Positions 1-5,693 of a DNA stretch of 5,693 nucleotides are shown here, piece after piece; position 1 is the stretch's first letter; every line of letters begins with the position of its first letter. This DNA comes from Pseudomonadota bacterium (GTDB lineage: Bacteria; Myxococcota_A; Polyangia; Fen-1088): positions 1 through 5,693 of the forward strand of contig JADGRD010000272.1 in NCBI GenBank assembly GCA_017881285.1, written 5' to 3'. The notes under the pieces were generated by a model. It ran no database searches. It was not told where the DNA came from and saw nothing but the letters and a program-made list of their open reading frames with translations. The translations under genes were made by a program, and so were the position numbers.

Positions 1-895
1 CCGGCGCGGCGCCGTCGCGCACGACGCGCACCAGGGCGGTCACGCCGGGCTGGGTCGCGGCGTACGACAGCGCCAGCTTGGCCTTGGCCGGAAGCTGCAG
101 GTAGTAGGACAGCCGCGACGCCTCGGGCAGCGAGATGGCCGTCTTCTTCACGCCGTCGACGTCGACCACGGCCGGTTCGGGCAGGCCGCGCGGGGCCGCG
201 GGCAGCGCGGGGGCCGGGCGCGCCGGGCCGAGCTCGAGCGTGTCGATGGCCGCCGCGGAGCGCTTGCCCCCCGCGAGGGCGGCCGCGTTGCGGAAGGTGA
301 GGCGGATGCGGTTCTCGCCCAGGTTGAGCGTGGCGGCCGGCACCGTCATGTCGTAGGCCGCGCGTTCCTTGCTCACCTCGATGGTAGTCACGGGCTTCTC
401 GTTGGCGAAAACGGAGAGCCGCTGGTTCGGCGCCACGGAACGCATGACGATGCTCAACTGCAAGTCGGAGAGCGACTTGCCCGCGGCGCCGTCGCCGTCG
501 GCGTCCAGGGGAAAGGCGAAAGATGCGGACGCGCCGGAGATGTACGCAACCCGGGCGTTCCCGTCTTTCTGTCCGAGGATCCACGACCCCTTCCAACCGC
601 CGTCGACGAACTTGTAGAAGTCCACCTTGCCCGCGTCGAGGATCATGCGTCCGCCCCGGTGCAAGATGGCGTGCACCCGATTGGCCAGCATGTCGACCGC
701 CACGCGGTGGCCGGCCAGATTGGCCTTGCCGGGCGCGACCGTGGGCGCGGCCTCGGCACTCGGAATGACGGTGCTCGCCGTGGGCGATGCGCCCTTGCCC
801 GAGGGCTTTCCGCACGCGCCCAGGGCACCAAGCAGAACGAGGGTTGGTATTCGGAGACTGCGGGTTAACTTCTGATGCGATCCGGTGGATACCAC
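1..895 (-). CDS. Exported lipoprotein with beta-sandwich-like modules, N-terminal part (runs off the left edge); possibly a larger sulfatase
   Basis: The minus frame is open from a GTG at 895 to the window edge, giving 298 codons with no stop. Residues 1-28 form a lipoprotein signal: a basic stretch HQKLTRSLR, a hydrophobic IPTLVLLGALGA and lipobox L-G-A-C with Cys28, followed by Gly-Lys. A Ser/Ala/Pro linker (29-57) leads to a module at about 58-222 with alternating hydrophobic strands, conserved-looking NRVHAILHRGGRMILDAG (72-89), FYKFVDGGWKGSWILG and an acidic loop Asp131/Asp133/Asp135 (DADGDG). A Pro/Ala linker (223-242) precedes a second module starting VVDVDGVKKTAISL. From memory, similar modules occur at the N-terminus of large myxobacterial sulfatase-like proteins, so a catalytic domain may follow outside the window; this is inference. 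There is no ATG ahead of the signal peptide and no clear Shine-Dalgarno sequence before the GTG, so the start rests on the signal peptide. It is divergent from the membrane enzyme at 973. Confidence 0.72.
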   Translation of the reverse strand, partial: MVSTGSHQKLTRSLRIPTLVLLGALGACGKPSGKGASPTASTVIPSAEAAPTVAPGKANLAGHRVAVDMLANRVHAILHRGGRMILDAGKVDFYKFVDGGWKGSWILGQKDGNARVAYISGASASFAFPLDADGDGAAGKSLSDLQLSIVMRSVAPNQRLSVFANEKPVTTIEVSKERAAYDMTVPAATLNLGENRIRLTFRNAAALAGGKRSAAAIDTLELGPARPAPALPAAPRGLPEPAVVDVDGVKKTAISLPEASRLSYYLQLPAKAKLALSYAATQPGVTALVRVVRDGAAP

Positions 896-972
896 AGGCA
901 GGGAGGTTGCTTGGTCGGCCAGCCCTGGTCAAGAGTCTGGTTGCGGTTGTGCTACTCTGCGGACCCACTCCG
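896..972. promoter_or_regulatory. Divergent intergenic region with promoters for both flanking genes (inferred)
   Basis: These 77 bp separate the two outward-facing starts and must hold the control signals if both starts are right. On the plus strand there is an extended -10-like TGcTACTCT at 950-958 with no good -35 at 16-18 bp; it would give a 5' leader of only about 8 nt for the ATG at 973. On the minus strand TTGACC (932-927) resembles a -35 hexamer, but the sequence 16-18 bp downstream does not resemble TATAAT. Neither start has a recognisable Shine-Dalgarno sequence. The promoter calls are weak. Confidence 0.3.
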
Positions 973-3186
973 ATGACCGAAAGTCGCCCCCCGCGTTTCC
1001 ACCTTCCCGTCGCTCTTTCCGCCTTTGCCGGCCTGCTTGGCGCGGGCGTGGTCGACGCCCTTGCCGTGGTGGTCCGTGGCCATCAGGCCAGTTTTCTCGA
1101 GGCGCTGGCGCTCTCCGTCGGGCTCTACGGAGCCTGCGGCCTCATCGTGGCCGCCCTCCTCGGCTGGGCCGTCGCGACCGCGCTCGGCGCCATCCCGGGC
1201 GGCTGGCGCGGCCTGATCGAGGACGCGGCGCTCGACGGCCGCGTGAGTGGGCTCCTGCTGGGGGCAACGGCCGGCGGCCTCGTGCTCGCGCTTGGGGCGG
1301 GCATCGGTCACAAGGCCTTCGTGGCGGGCATGAACAGCCAGACCTTGGTCACCATCGCCACCGCCGGCCTCGCCCTTATCATGGCGCTGCCGGCGACACT
1401 TGCCCTGCTCGCTTCGTGGCGTCTCCTGGCCCGTCTGGCTCTGCGCTTCGTGCCCCGCCGCCCGAAACTGCCGCGCGCCGGCGTCGTGGTCCTCGCCCTC
1501 ACCCTCCTGGGTCTTCTGGCCTTCGTCGCCGCTCTGTCGCGCGCGGACTGGCGGGTGCTCGACCTCGGGCCTCTGTGGGCCGCTGGTCTCGCGCTCGCGC
1601 TCGGCATCGCCCACGGCGGGTTCTGGCACGTTTCCGCTGCCGGCCAGCGTCTCCTGCGAAAACTGCCCACCCGGATTCTACGGCCCGCGCTCGCCGTCGT
1701 GGTCGGGCTGTTGCTCCTGGTTGGCAGTCACATCAAGGAAAGCTCTCCCACCTACGCGGCCATCAACGAAGGCGGCCTCGGGCTCAAGTTCGCCCTCAAG
1801 CTGGCGCGCCAGGCGACGGATCGCGACGGCGACGGCTACTCCGCCCTCTTCGGCGGCGGCGACTGCGACGACACTCGCGCCGATGTCTATCCGGGCGCCG
1901 ACGACATTCCTGGCGACGGCATCGATCAGAATTGCGAAGGCGGCGACGCGCCCCTGCCCACGCCGGGCGCCGCGACCGCCGGCGATGCGAAGCCGACGGA
2001 GCCGGCGCAGGCCACCAAGACCGGAGCATTTTCGGGCAACATCCTCATCATTGCCATCGACGCCACGCGCGCCGACCGGCTGGGGGTCGCGGGCTATGGC
2101 CGGCCGGCCGGCCGTTCGCTGACCCCCAACCTGGACGCGCTCGCGCGGCGCGGGGCCTACTTTCGCCGCGTGTGGGCCCAGGCGCCGAATACCCCGCGCT
2201 CGTTCCCGTCGTTCGTGACCTCACTCTACCCGTCGGAGATCGCCTGGCAGAAGAAGACCTTCAACTACTCGCCGCTCCTGCCGTCGAACCACACCTTCTT
2301 CGAGCCCCTGGCGGCGGCGGGCTGGAAACCCATCGGCATCTTCTCGCACTTCTATTTCACCCCCGACCGCGGCATCTCCAAGGGCTTCGCCGAATGGTCG
2401 GACGACGGCGCCAAGTCCATTGCCGACTCGAACAAGGACATCGCGGCCCCACGCATCGTCCCGCGCGTGCTCGAACGGCTGAAGAAGGCCGCGGCCACCA
2501 AGGAACGGTTCGTGCTGTGGACCCACCTTTTCGAACCGCACTCGAGCTACATGTCCCATCCGGAATTCCCCAGCACGCTGTCCGGCGTGCAGGGCCTCGA
2601 GGAGAAGTACGACTACGAAATCGCCTACGACGACCAGTGGATCGGCAAGATCCTGCAGACCCTCGACGAGACCAAGCTGGCCGACAGCACGGCCATCGTC
2701 GCGTTCGGCGATCACGGCGAGGCGTGGGGCGAGCACAACCGGATCTACTTCCACGGCCAGAATCTGACCGAGGAACAACTGCGCGTTCCCCTCATCTTCG
2801 CCATCCCGGGCCGCAAGCCGGTGGTTTCCGACGACGAGGTGGGGCTCATCGACGTAGGGCCGACGCTGCTCGACCTACTGGGCATCGAGCCGGCGGCGTA
2901 CCTGCATGGCCGCAGCTTGCTGCCGGCCATCGACGGCGGCGCCCTGCCCCCCCGGCCGATCTTCGCCGAGCTCTTGCCATCGACGGCAACGCACGATCAC
3001 CACGTCGTCATGGTGGACCGCGGCAAGAAGATCGTGCACAAGGTCTCCGAGCGCCGCTTCGAGCTCTTCGACCTGAGCGCGGATCCCGGCCAGATGAAGA
3101 ACCTGGCCGAGGAGCCGGCCCACAAACAGCTACTCGACGACCTCAAGGCCCGCCTCCTGGCTCACGAAGAGAAACGGGCCCCCTGA
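973..3186 (+). CDS. Seven-segment membrane protein with MopE-like motif and extracytoplasmic sulfatase/alkaline-phosphatase-superfamily domain
   Basis: 737 residues from ATG 973 to TGA. Hydrophobic segments lie at about 10-34, 41-72, 91-113, 124-152, 168-190, 198-214 and 235-253. The loops after segments 4 and 6 are strongly basic (RLALRFVPRRPKLPR; RLLRKLPTRILR), so the N-terminus is inside and everything after residue 254 outside. Residues 283-325 are one MopE-type metal-binding motif (DRDGDGY … DCDD … YPGA … DGIDQNC) with Cys298 and Cys321. The sulfatase-like domain spans about 355-735: NILIIAIDATRADRLG (Asp363), THLFEPHSSY (His518, His523), FGDHGEAWGEH (Asp580, His581), VPLIFAIPG and DVGPTLLDLLGI. 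At the nucleophile site it reads T-P-R-S-F-P-S-F-V-T-S from Thr407, not C/S-x-P-x-R, so formylglycine formation is not expected. It may be a phosphatase or a phospho- or glycerophospho-transferase rather than a true sulfatase; the substrate is unknown. The frame is open upstream of 973 (in-frame GTG at 949), but the ATG gives a normal N-in first segment. Confidence 0.88.
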   Translation: MTESRPPRFHLPVALSAFAGLLGAGVVDALAVVVRGHQASFLEALALSVGLYGACGLIVAALLGWAVATALGAIPGGWRGLIEDAALDGRVSGLLLGATAGGLVLALGAGIGHKAFVAGMNSQTLVTIATAGLALIMALPATLALLASWRLLARLALRFVPRRPKLPRAGVVVLALTLLGLLAFVAALSRADWRVLDLGPLWAAGLALALGIAHGGFWHVSAAGQRLLRKLPTRILRPALAVVVGLLLLVGSHIKESSPTYAAINEGGLGLKFALKLARQATDRDGDGYSALFGGGDCDDTRADVYPGADDIPGDGIDQNCEGGDAPLPTPGAATAGDAKPTEPAQATKTGAFSGNILIIAIDATRADRLGVAGYGRPAGRSLTPNLDALARRGAYFRRVWAQAPNTPRSFPSFVTSLYPSEIAWQKKTFNYSPLLPSNHTFFEPLAAAGWKPIGIFSHFYFTPDRGISKGFAEWSDDGAKSIADSNKDIAAPRIVPRVLERLKKAAATKERFVLWTHLFEPHSSYMSHPEFPSTLSGVQGLEEKYDYEIAYDDQWIGKILQTLDETKLADSTAIVAFGDHGEAWGEHNRIYFHGQNLTEEQLRVPLIFAIPGRKPVVSDDEVGLIDVGPTLLDLLGIEPAAYLHGRSLLPAIDGGALPPRPIFAELLPSTATHDHHVVMVDRGKKIVHKVSERRFELFDLSADPGQMKNLAEEPAHKQLLDDLKARLLAHEEKRAP

Positions 3187-3238
3187 TCTTCACCTCTGCG
3201 CAGCGGGGAGAGGTCGCGGCACAGCCGCGGGTGAGGGG
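3187..3238. terminator. Palindromic intergenic element between convergent genes, probable REP-like repeat acting as bidirectional terminator
   Basis: The element fills the whole gap between the two convergent stop codons. It has one stem acctct/agaggt (3192-3197 with 3209-3214, 11-nt loop) and directly next to it a second stem CGCGGC/GCCGCG (3215-3220 with 3224-3229, 3-nt loop ACA). TCACC (3190-3194) and GGTGA (3230-3234) can also pair around both. The minus-strand reading (CCCCTCACCC … GACCTCTCCCCGCTGCG) resembles dispersed intergenic repeats I recall from GC-rich proteobacteria, here with one arm shortened. There is no U-tract, so termination is inferred from position and stem strength; the stems are seen directly. 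Confidence 0.55.
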
Positions 3239-3577
3239 CTACGCCGCCGAAGACGCCTTGCGCAGGGGAACCCGGTTGATGAGGGTCTTGAGGTCTTGGC
3301 CGGGGGCGAAGACCACGGTGCATTGGGCCGGGATGGCGATGGGCTGGCCGGTGGCCGGGTTGCGCACCGTGCGCGAGTTGCGCCGCCGCTTGGTGAAGGT
3401 GCCGAACCCCGGATAGCTCAACCGCGGTGGATTCGAGAGGTTGGGCCGGGCGCGGATGAAATAGTCGCCCACCTCGGTGAACACGGCATCGATGATGCGG
3501 GCGTAGGCCTTCTTGGTCAGAGTGCGCGGGAGATCCTTGCGGGTAGCAACTCTGGCAATGAGCTCGGCCTTCGTCAT
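3239..3577 (-). CDS. HU/IHF-family DNA-binding protein with extended central region
   Basis: 112 residues, ATG at 3577 to TAG. The family signs are MTKAELIARVA at the N-terminus, an amphipathic helical region RIIDAVFTEVGDYF (27-40), the PGFGTF turn (56-61), a basic arm KRRRNSRTVRNPATGQPIAIPA with the DNA-intercalating Asn73-Pro74, and the closing FAPGQDLKTLIN. Such proteins dimerise and bend DNA in the nucleoid. Standard HU is about 90 residues; here roughly 10 extra residues (RARPNLSNPPRLSY, 42-55) sit between the helical half and the GFG turn, and a short tail NRVPLRKASSAA follows. The start is supported by AAGGGG (3589-3584) six bases upstream and a promoter at 3638-3609. It reads away from the pilY1-like gene with 143 bp between them, so it is probably transcribed on its own. 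Whether it is a general HU or a specialised paralogue cannot be told from sequence. Confidence 0.9.
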   Translation of the reverse strand: MTKAELIARVATRKDLPRTLTKKAYARIIDAVFTEVGDYFIRARPNLSNPPRLSYPGFGTFTKRRRNSRTVRNPATGQPIAIPAQCTVVFAPGQDLKTLINRVPLRKASSAA

Positions 3578-3583
3578 CGTTTT

Positions 3584-3589
3584 CCCCTT
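3584..3589 (-). promoter_or_regulatory. Ribosome binding site of the HU-family gene
   Basis: On the minus strand AAGGGG lies six bases (AAAACG) before the ATG at 3577. It is the clearest Shine-Dalgarno-like sequence in the window and fixes the start of the HU-family gene. Confidence 0.65.
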
Positions 3590-3608
3590 GTCAGCGAAAC
3601 CGCGGCCA

Positions 3609-3638
3609 AGAGTAGGTCGCCGCTCGCCGAACTGTCAA
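3609..3638 (-). promoter_or_regulatory. Sigma-70-type promoter of the HU-family gene
   Basis: On the minus strand a perfect TTGACA (3638-3633) is followed after 18 bp by TACTCT (3614-3609), which keeps the TA---T core of the -10 box. Transcription would begin near 3602, giving a leader of about 25 nt that contains the AAGGGG ribosome binding site. The agreement of promoter, binding site and ATG makes this the best promoter call in the window. Confidence 0.6.
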
Positions 3639-3688
3639 CGGGCAAGACGCCTCTCCCATGGATGGGTGCGCCATGCCGGCTGCCCGCT

Positions 3689-3706
3689 GGCCTTGCCGGC
3701 CTTGCC
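3689..3706. repeat. Perfect tandem duplication of a 9-bp unit
   Basis: GGCCTTGCC occurs twice back to back (3689-3697 and 3698-3706), 15 bp beyond the stop of the pilY1-like gene. GCCGGC at 3675-3680 and 3695-3700 can pair in either strand, but there is no U-tract, so a terminator function for the pilY1-like gene is only a possibility. The rest of the gap 3578-3720 holds the HU promoter and nothing else I can name. Confidence 0.5.
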
Positions 3707-3720
3707 CAACCCGCCCGGTG

Positions 3721-5693
3721 CTATTCCACCCGTTCGGACCAACTCGTACGGGAGTAGCGCTCGAGGGCGGAGTTGTTGAGGATCTGCTGCATGCTGGTGA
3801 TGCTCTCGCCGAGGCTGAGCGACGTCGGCGCGCCGTTGTTTGCCCCCATGATGCCGTCGATGAACAGCCCCAGGCCAACAAAGGCGACTCCGGTCAGCAC
3901 GGTGTTGGTATAGGCGACACCCGCGATCTGGTACCACGTGCCGTCAGCGCCGAACTCGTGCACGGTGATGTAGCTCGTGCCGTAATTGAAGTGATCCGCG
4001 GCGGTCGGGCAGCTGTTCACACTCGCTGACCAGTCGTACCAGCCCGTGATGACCTGGAAGCCAAGCCCGTCCGACCGCAGGATGACCGTGGGCGTGCCCA
4101 CCGGGCGCGCGGTGACCGGCAACTCGAGGCCGGTGCCGCAGGCCTGCGCCGCCGTCTTGGTGACGTCCGTGGACTGCAGACAGATGCGGTTGGCGGGATC
4201 GGTTGCGTCGGTCGCCAGGACGATCTGGCCCGACGCGAATGCGGTGTTGTAGTTCAGGACGGGGCTGGGCGGGGTATCGTTGCCGTCCCACTTGCTAACC
4301 ACCAGTTGCGATCCCGGATAGCTGCTGGAATACGCCCGCGTATCGGGATCCAAGTTCGAGTTGGTGACCTGCACCAGATAGATGTAGCCCTTCGAGGAGG
4401 TATCCACCTTGGGCGCCTTGTCGAGTTGCACCACCGCGGGCGAGAAATGCAGTGGCTGCTTGCAGGTGCGCGTGTAGAGCTTCGGGATCGGCGAGCCCAT
4501 CCCCGGCACGTACTGGAAGGTGTTGCCCCAGGTGTCGACGATATAGGCGCCCAGCAGGTTCTGGGAAGTCGCACCGGAAGACCAGTTGCGCGCCAGTCCG
4601 ATGTCGGCCAGCACCGCCCGCTGCTGCGTGCAGGTCTCGCTCCCGGCAGCGATGACGTGCGGCGACCCCTGGATGGTGCCCGTCACCGCATCCACGTCCA
4701 GAACCGCCAGCCCCTGGTTGGTGTAGCCCGCGGTACCCCGGTTCTGGGTCGGATAGCCCGAGGCGAAGAGCACGCGGTTGTTGGCCGTCCCCGAGTTGTA
4801 GCCATTCAGATAGAAGGCCGGCACCGAGGTGGTTTCGCCGAGGTTCTTGTCCCAATTCGTGTCGCTCGACACGGCAGCGCTCCAAAGCAGGCTGCCCTTG
4901 CCTGAGCCCCAGCCTATGGGGCCGGCAGTCAAACCATTGAACGCCGTCTCGGTGACCACGTTGGTGATATCGAGCGCGAAAGGCTTGTTGCCGCCCGGGC
5001 CCTCGGGCATCACCAAAATGGTGTGCCAATCACCGCTCGCGCCGGAGCAACTCGAACCGAAGCACAGGTCCTTGACCTTGGGCGAGCCGGCTAGGCCGAA
5101 GATGTGCTGGCCCTTGTCCGCCAAGAGGTTCTGGTGGGCCTTGGTGGTGGGGTCGATCTTCTGGTCGGCCGCGAGGTTCTGGCCGCCCTGCGCGTAGAGT
5201 TTGGCGATCACGGACATCATGTCGTACGGGATGAAGGCAAATGCCTCTTCGCCGCCATAGTAGGTGGTGCTGTCGATGGTCTTCTCGCCAACATGAGCGA
5301 AGAAGGCGTGCAGCATGCCGTCGTCCCCGCCGACGTAGACCAGCTGCGGTCGCTTCCAAGTATTCTGCGAATAAACGGTCGAGCCGTTGAGTCCATTCGA
5401 TGCCGCTTGCCCAACCACGATGGGCGTCGAGGACGTGACCGAGCCCATGAGCGGCGCCGGATTGCCCAGCCCGGGCTTGCCCAACAGCCACTGCATGATC
5501 CGCTCTGCCTCGGCAGCCGAGACGCCCAAGCCCGCGGAAGCGAGCGCGGAGGCGTTGTTCACCACGCCGGTGGTATGGTTGATATCGACCTGGGCCACCG
5601 TTCCTGCATTGCTGCTGAAGTAGATCCTTCGGTAGGTCCAGTCAGTCGGGTGGGGTGGCGTTACCGGCGAGGTGGTGGCGTCGCCGGCCGCGA
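3721..5693 (-). CDS. pilY1: PilY1-like type IV pilus tip/adhesion protein, C-terminal part (runs off the right edge)
   Basis: The minus frame is open from the window edge to TAG at 3723-3721, giving about 656 residues; the true start lies beyond 5693. The order of motifs matches the C-terminal beta-propeller of PilC/PilY1: DWTYRRIYFSSNAG at the edge, MQWLLGKPG then SVTSSTPIVVGQ, PQLVYVGGDDGMLHAFF (Asp codon at 5325), EEAFAFIPYDMM, FGLAGSPKV, SGDWHTILVMPEGPGGNKPFALDIT, NNRVLFASGYP then LAVLDVDAVTGT, and GAYIVDTWGNTFQY. PilY1 sits at the pilus tip or outer surface and promotes pilus assembly and adhesion. The blade that in Pseudomonas PilY1 carries the D-x-D/N-x-D-G calcium loop reads LADIGLARNWSSGATSQNLLGAYIVDTWGN here, without that loop. 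The protein is rich in Asn, Ser, Thr and Gly, and the DNA looks less GC-rich than the left half. Upstream pilus genes, if any, are outside the window. An internal GTG at 5598 is not the start. Confidence 0.85.
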   Translation of the reverse strand, partial: AAGDATTSPVTPPHPTDWTYRRIYFSSNAGTVAQVDINHTTGVVNNASALASAGLGVSAAEAERIMQWLLGKPGLGNPAPLMGSVTSSTPIVVGQAASNGLNGSTVYSQNTWKRPQLVYVGGDDGMLHAFFAHVGEKTIDSTTYYGGEEAFAFIPYDMMSVIAKLYAQGGQNLAADQKIDPTTKAHQNLLADKGQHIFGLAGSPKVKDLCFGSSCSGASGDWHTILVMPEGPGGNKPFALDITNVVTETAFNGLTAGPIGWGSGKGSLLWSAAVSSDTNWDKNLGETTSVPAFYLNGYNSGTANNRVLFASGYPTQNRGTAGYTNQGLAVLDVDAVTGTIQGSPHVIAAGSETCTQQRAVLADIGLARNWSSGATSQNLLGAYIVDTWGNTFQYVPGMGSPIPKLYTRTCKQPLHFSPAVVQLDKAPKVDTSSKGYIYLVQVTNSNLDPDTRAYSSSYPGSQLVVSKWDGNDTPPSPVLNYNTAFASGQIVLATDATDPANRICLQSTDVTKTAAQACGTGLELPVTARPVGTPTVILRSDGLGFQVITGWYDWSASVNSCPTAADHFNYGTSYITVHEFGADGTWYQIAGVAYTNTVLTGVAFVGLGLFIDGIMGANNGAPTSLSLGESITSMQQILNNSALERYSRTSWSERVE

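Noticed and set aside
135..875. Several short open frames on the plus strand
   Set aside because: They are antisense to the lipoprotein frame, which has a signal peptide, a lipobox and protein-like composition; none of the plus frames has recognisable features.
787..972. In-frame extension of the membrane enzyme upstream of ATG 973
   Set aside because: It overlaps the lipoprotein signal-peptide region on the other strand and lacks a family-like sequence. The in-frame GTG at 949 would add only VLLCGPTP and cannot be excluded, but the ATG is preferred.
952..1670. Minus-strand frames of 225 and 120 residues opposite the membrane domain
   Set aside because: Their composition (Glu, Gly, Arg, His rich) is that of a mirror image of a GC-rich coding region, with no motif and no ribosome binding site.
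2221..2778. A 185-residue minus-strand frame opposite the catalytic domain
   Set aside because: The opposite strand encodes recognisable sulfatase-superfamily motifs throughout, so this is a shadow frame.
885..3416. An 843-codon open frame on the plus strand, longer than the real gene it overlaps
   Set aside because: It is the +1-shifted reading of the membrane-enzyme gene, extremely rich in Arg, Pro and Gly with no family motif, and it runs on through the terminator region into the antisense of the HU gene. High GC removes stops from this frame.
3296..3757. A 153-residue plus-strand frame opposite the HU gene
   Set aside because: The HU-family protein on the minus strand has motifs, promoter and ribosome binding site; the plus frame has none.
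5596..5598. GTG as a possible start of the pilY1-like gene
   Set aside because: The same frame continues without a stop to the window edge and encodes family-like sequence (DWTYRRIYFSSNAG), so the GTG is an internal Val codon.
1..5693. CRISPR array, tRNA, rRNA, insertion sequence, toxin-antitoxin or defence system
   Set aside because: No regularly spaced repeats, cloverleaf-like sequence, transposase motifs or terminal inverted repeats were seen, and all long stretches are explained by the four genes.

Overview
The window is GC-rich and looks like the chromosome of a myxobacterium or a close relative (Myxococcota). Four features of its protein content suggest this. There is a MopE-type metal-binding motif (D-x-D-G-D-G … DCDD … PGA … DGIDQNC) inside a larger protein. 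There is a membrane-anchored sulfatase-superfamily enzyme, a PilY1-type pilus-tip protein, and an HU-type protein with a lengthened central region. The assignment is an inference from these families; no rRNA or other marker gene is present.

Layout from left to right. Positions 895 down to 1 (minus strand, running off the left edge) encode the first ~298 residues of an exported lipoprotein made of beta-sandwich-like modules. A 77-bp divergent gap follows. Positions 973-3186 (plus) encode a 737-residue protein with about seven membrane segments, one MopE-like motif and an extracytoplasmic sulfatase/phosphatase-superfamily domain that has Thr where the formylglycine Cys/Ser would be. Positions 3187-3238 are a compact palindromic element between convergent genes, probably a REP-like repeat serving as a terminator. 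Positions 3239-3577 (minus) encode an HU/IHF-family DNA-binding protein with a good promoter and ribosome binding site. A 143-bp gap holds that promoter and a 9-bp tandem duplication. Positions 5693 down to 3721 (minus, running off the right edge) encode the C-terminal ~656 residues of a PilY1-like protein.

How the genes may fit together: the lipoprotein and the membrane enzyme are divergent and both face the envelope or outside, so they may share control and act on the same surface polymer. The pilY1-like gene belongs to type IV pilus adhesion or gliding; its operon partners would lie beyond 5693. The HU gene appears to be a separate single-gene unit. I see no mobile element, tRNA, rRNA or CRISPR array. 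Nothing here forces the conclusion of a new system. The least ordinary item is the 737-residue enzyme with its domain fusion and changed active-site motif.
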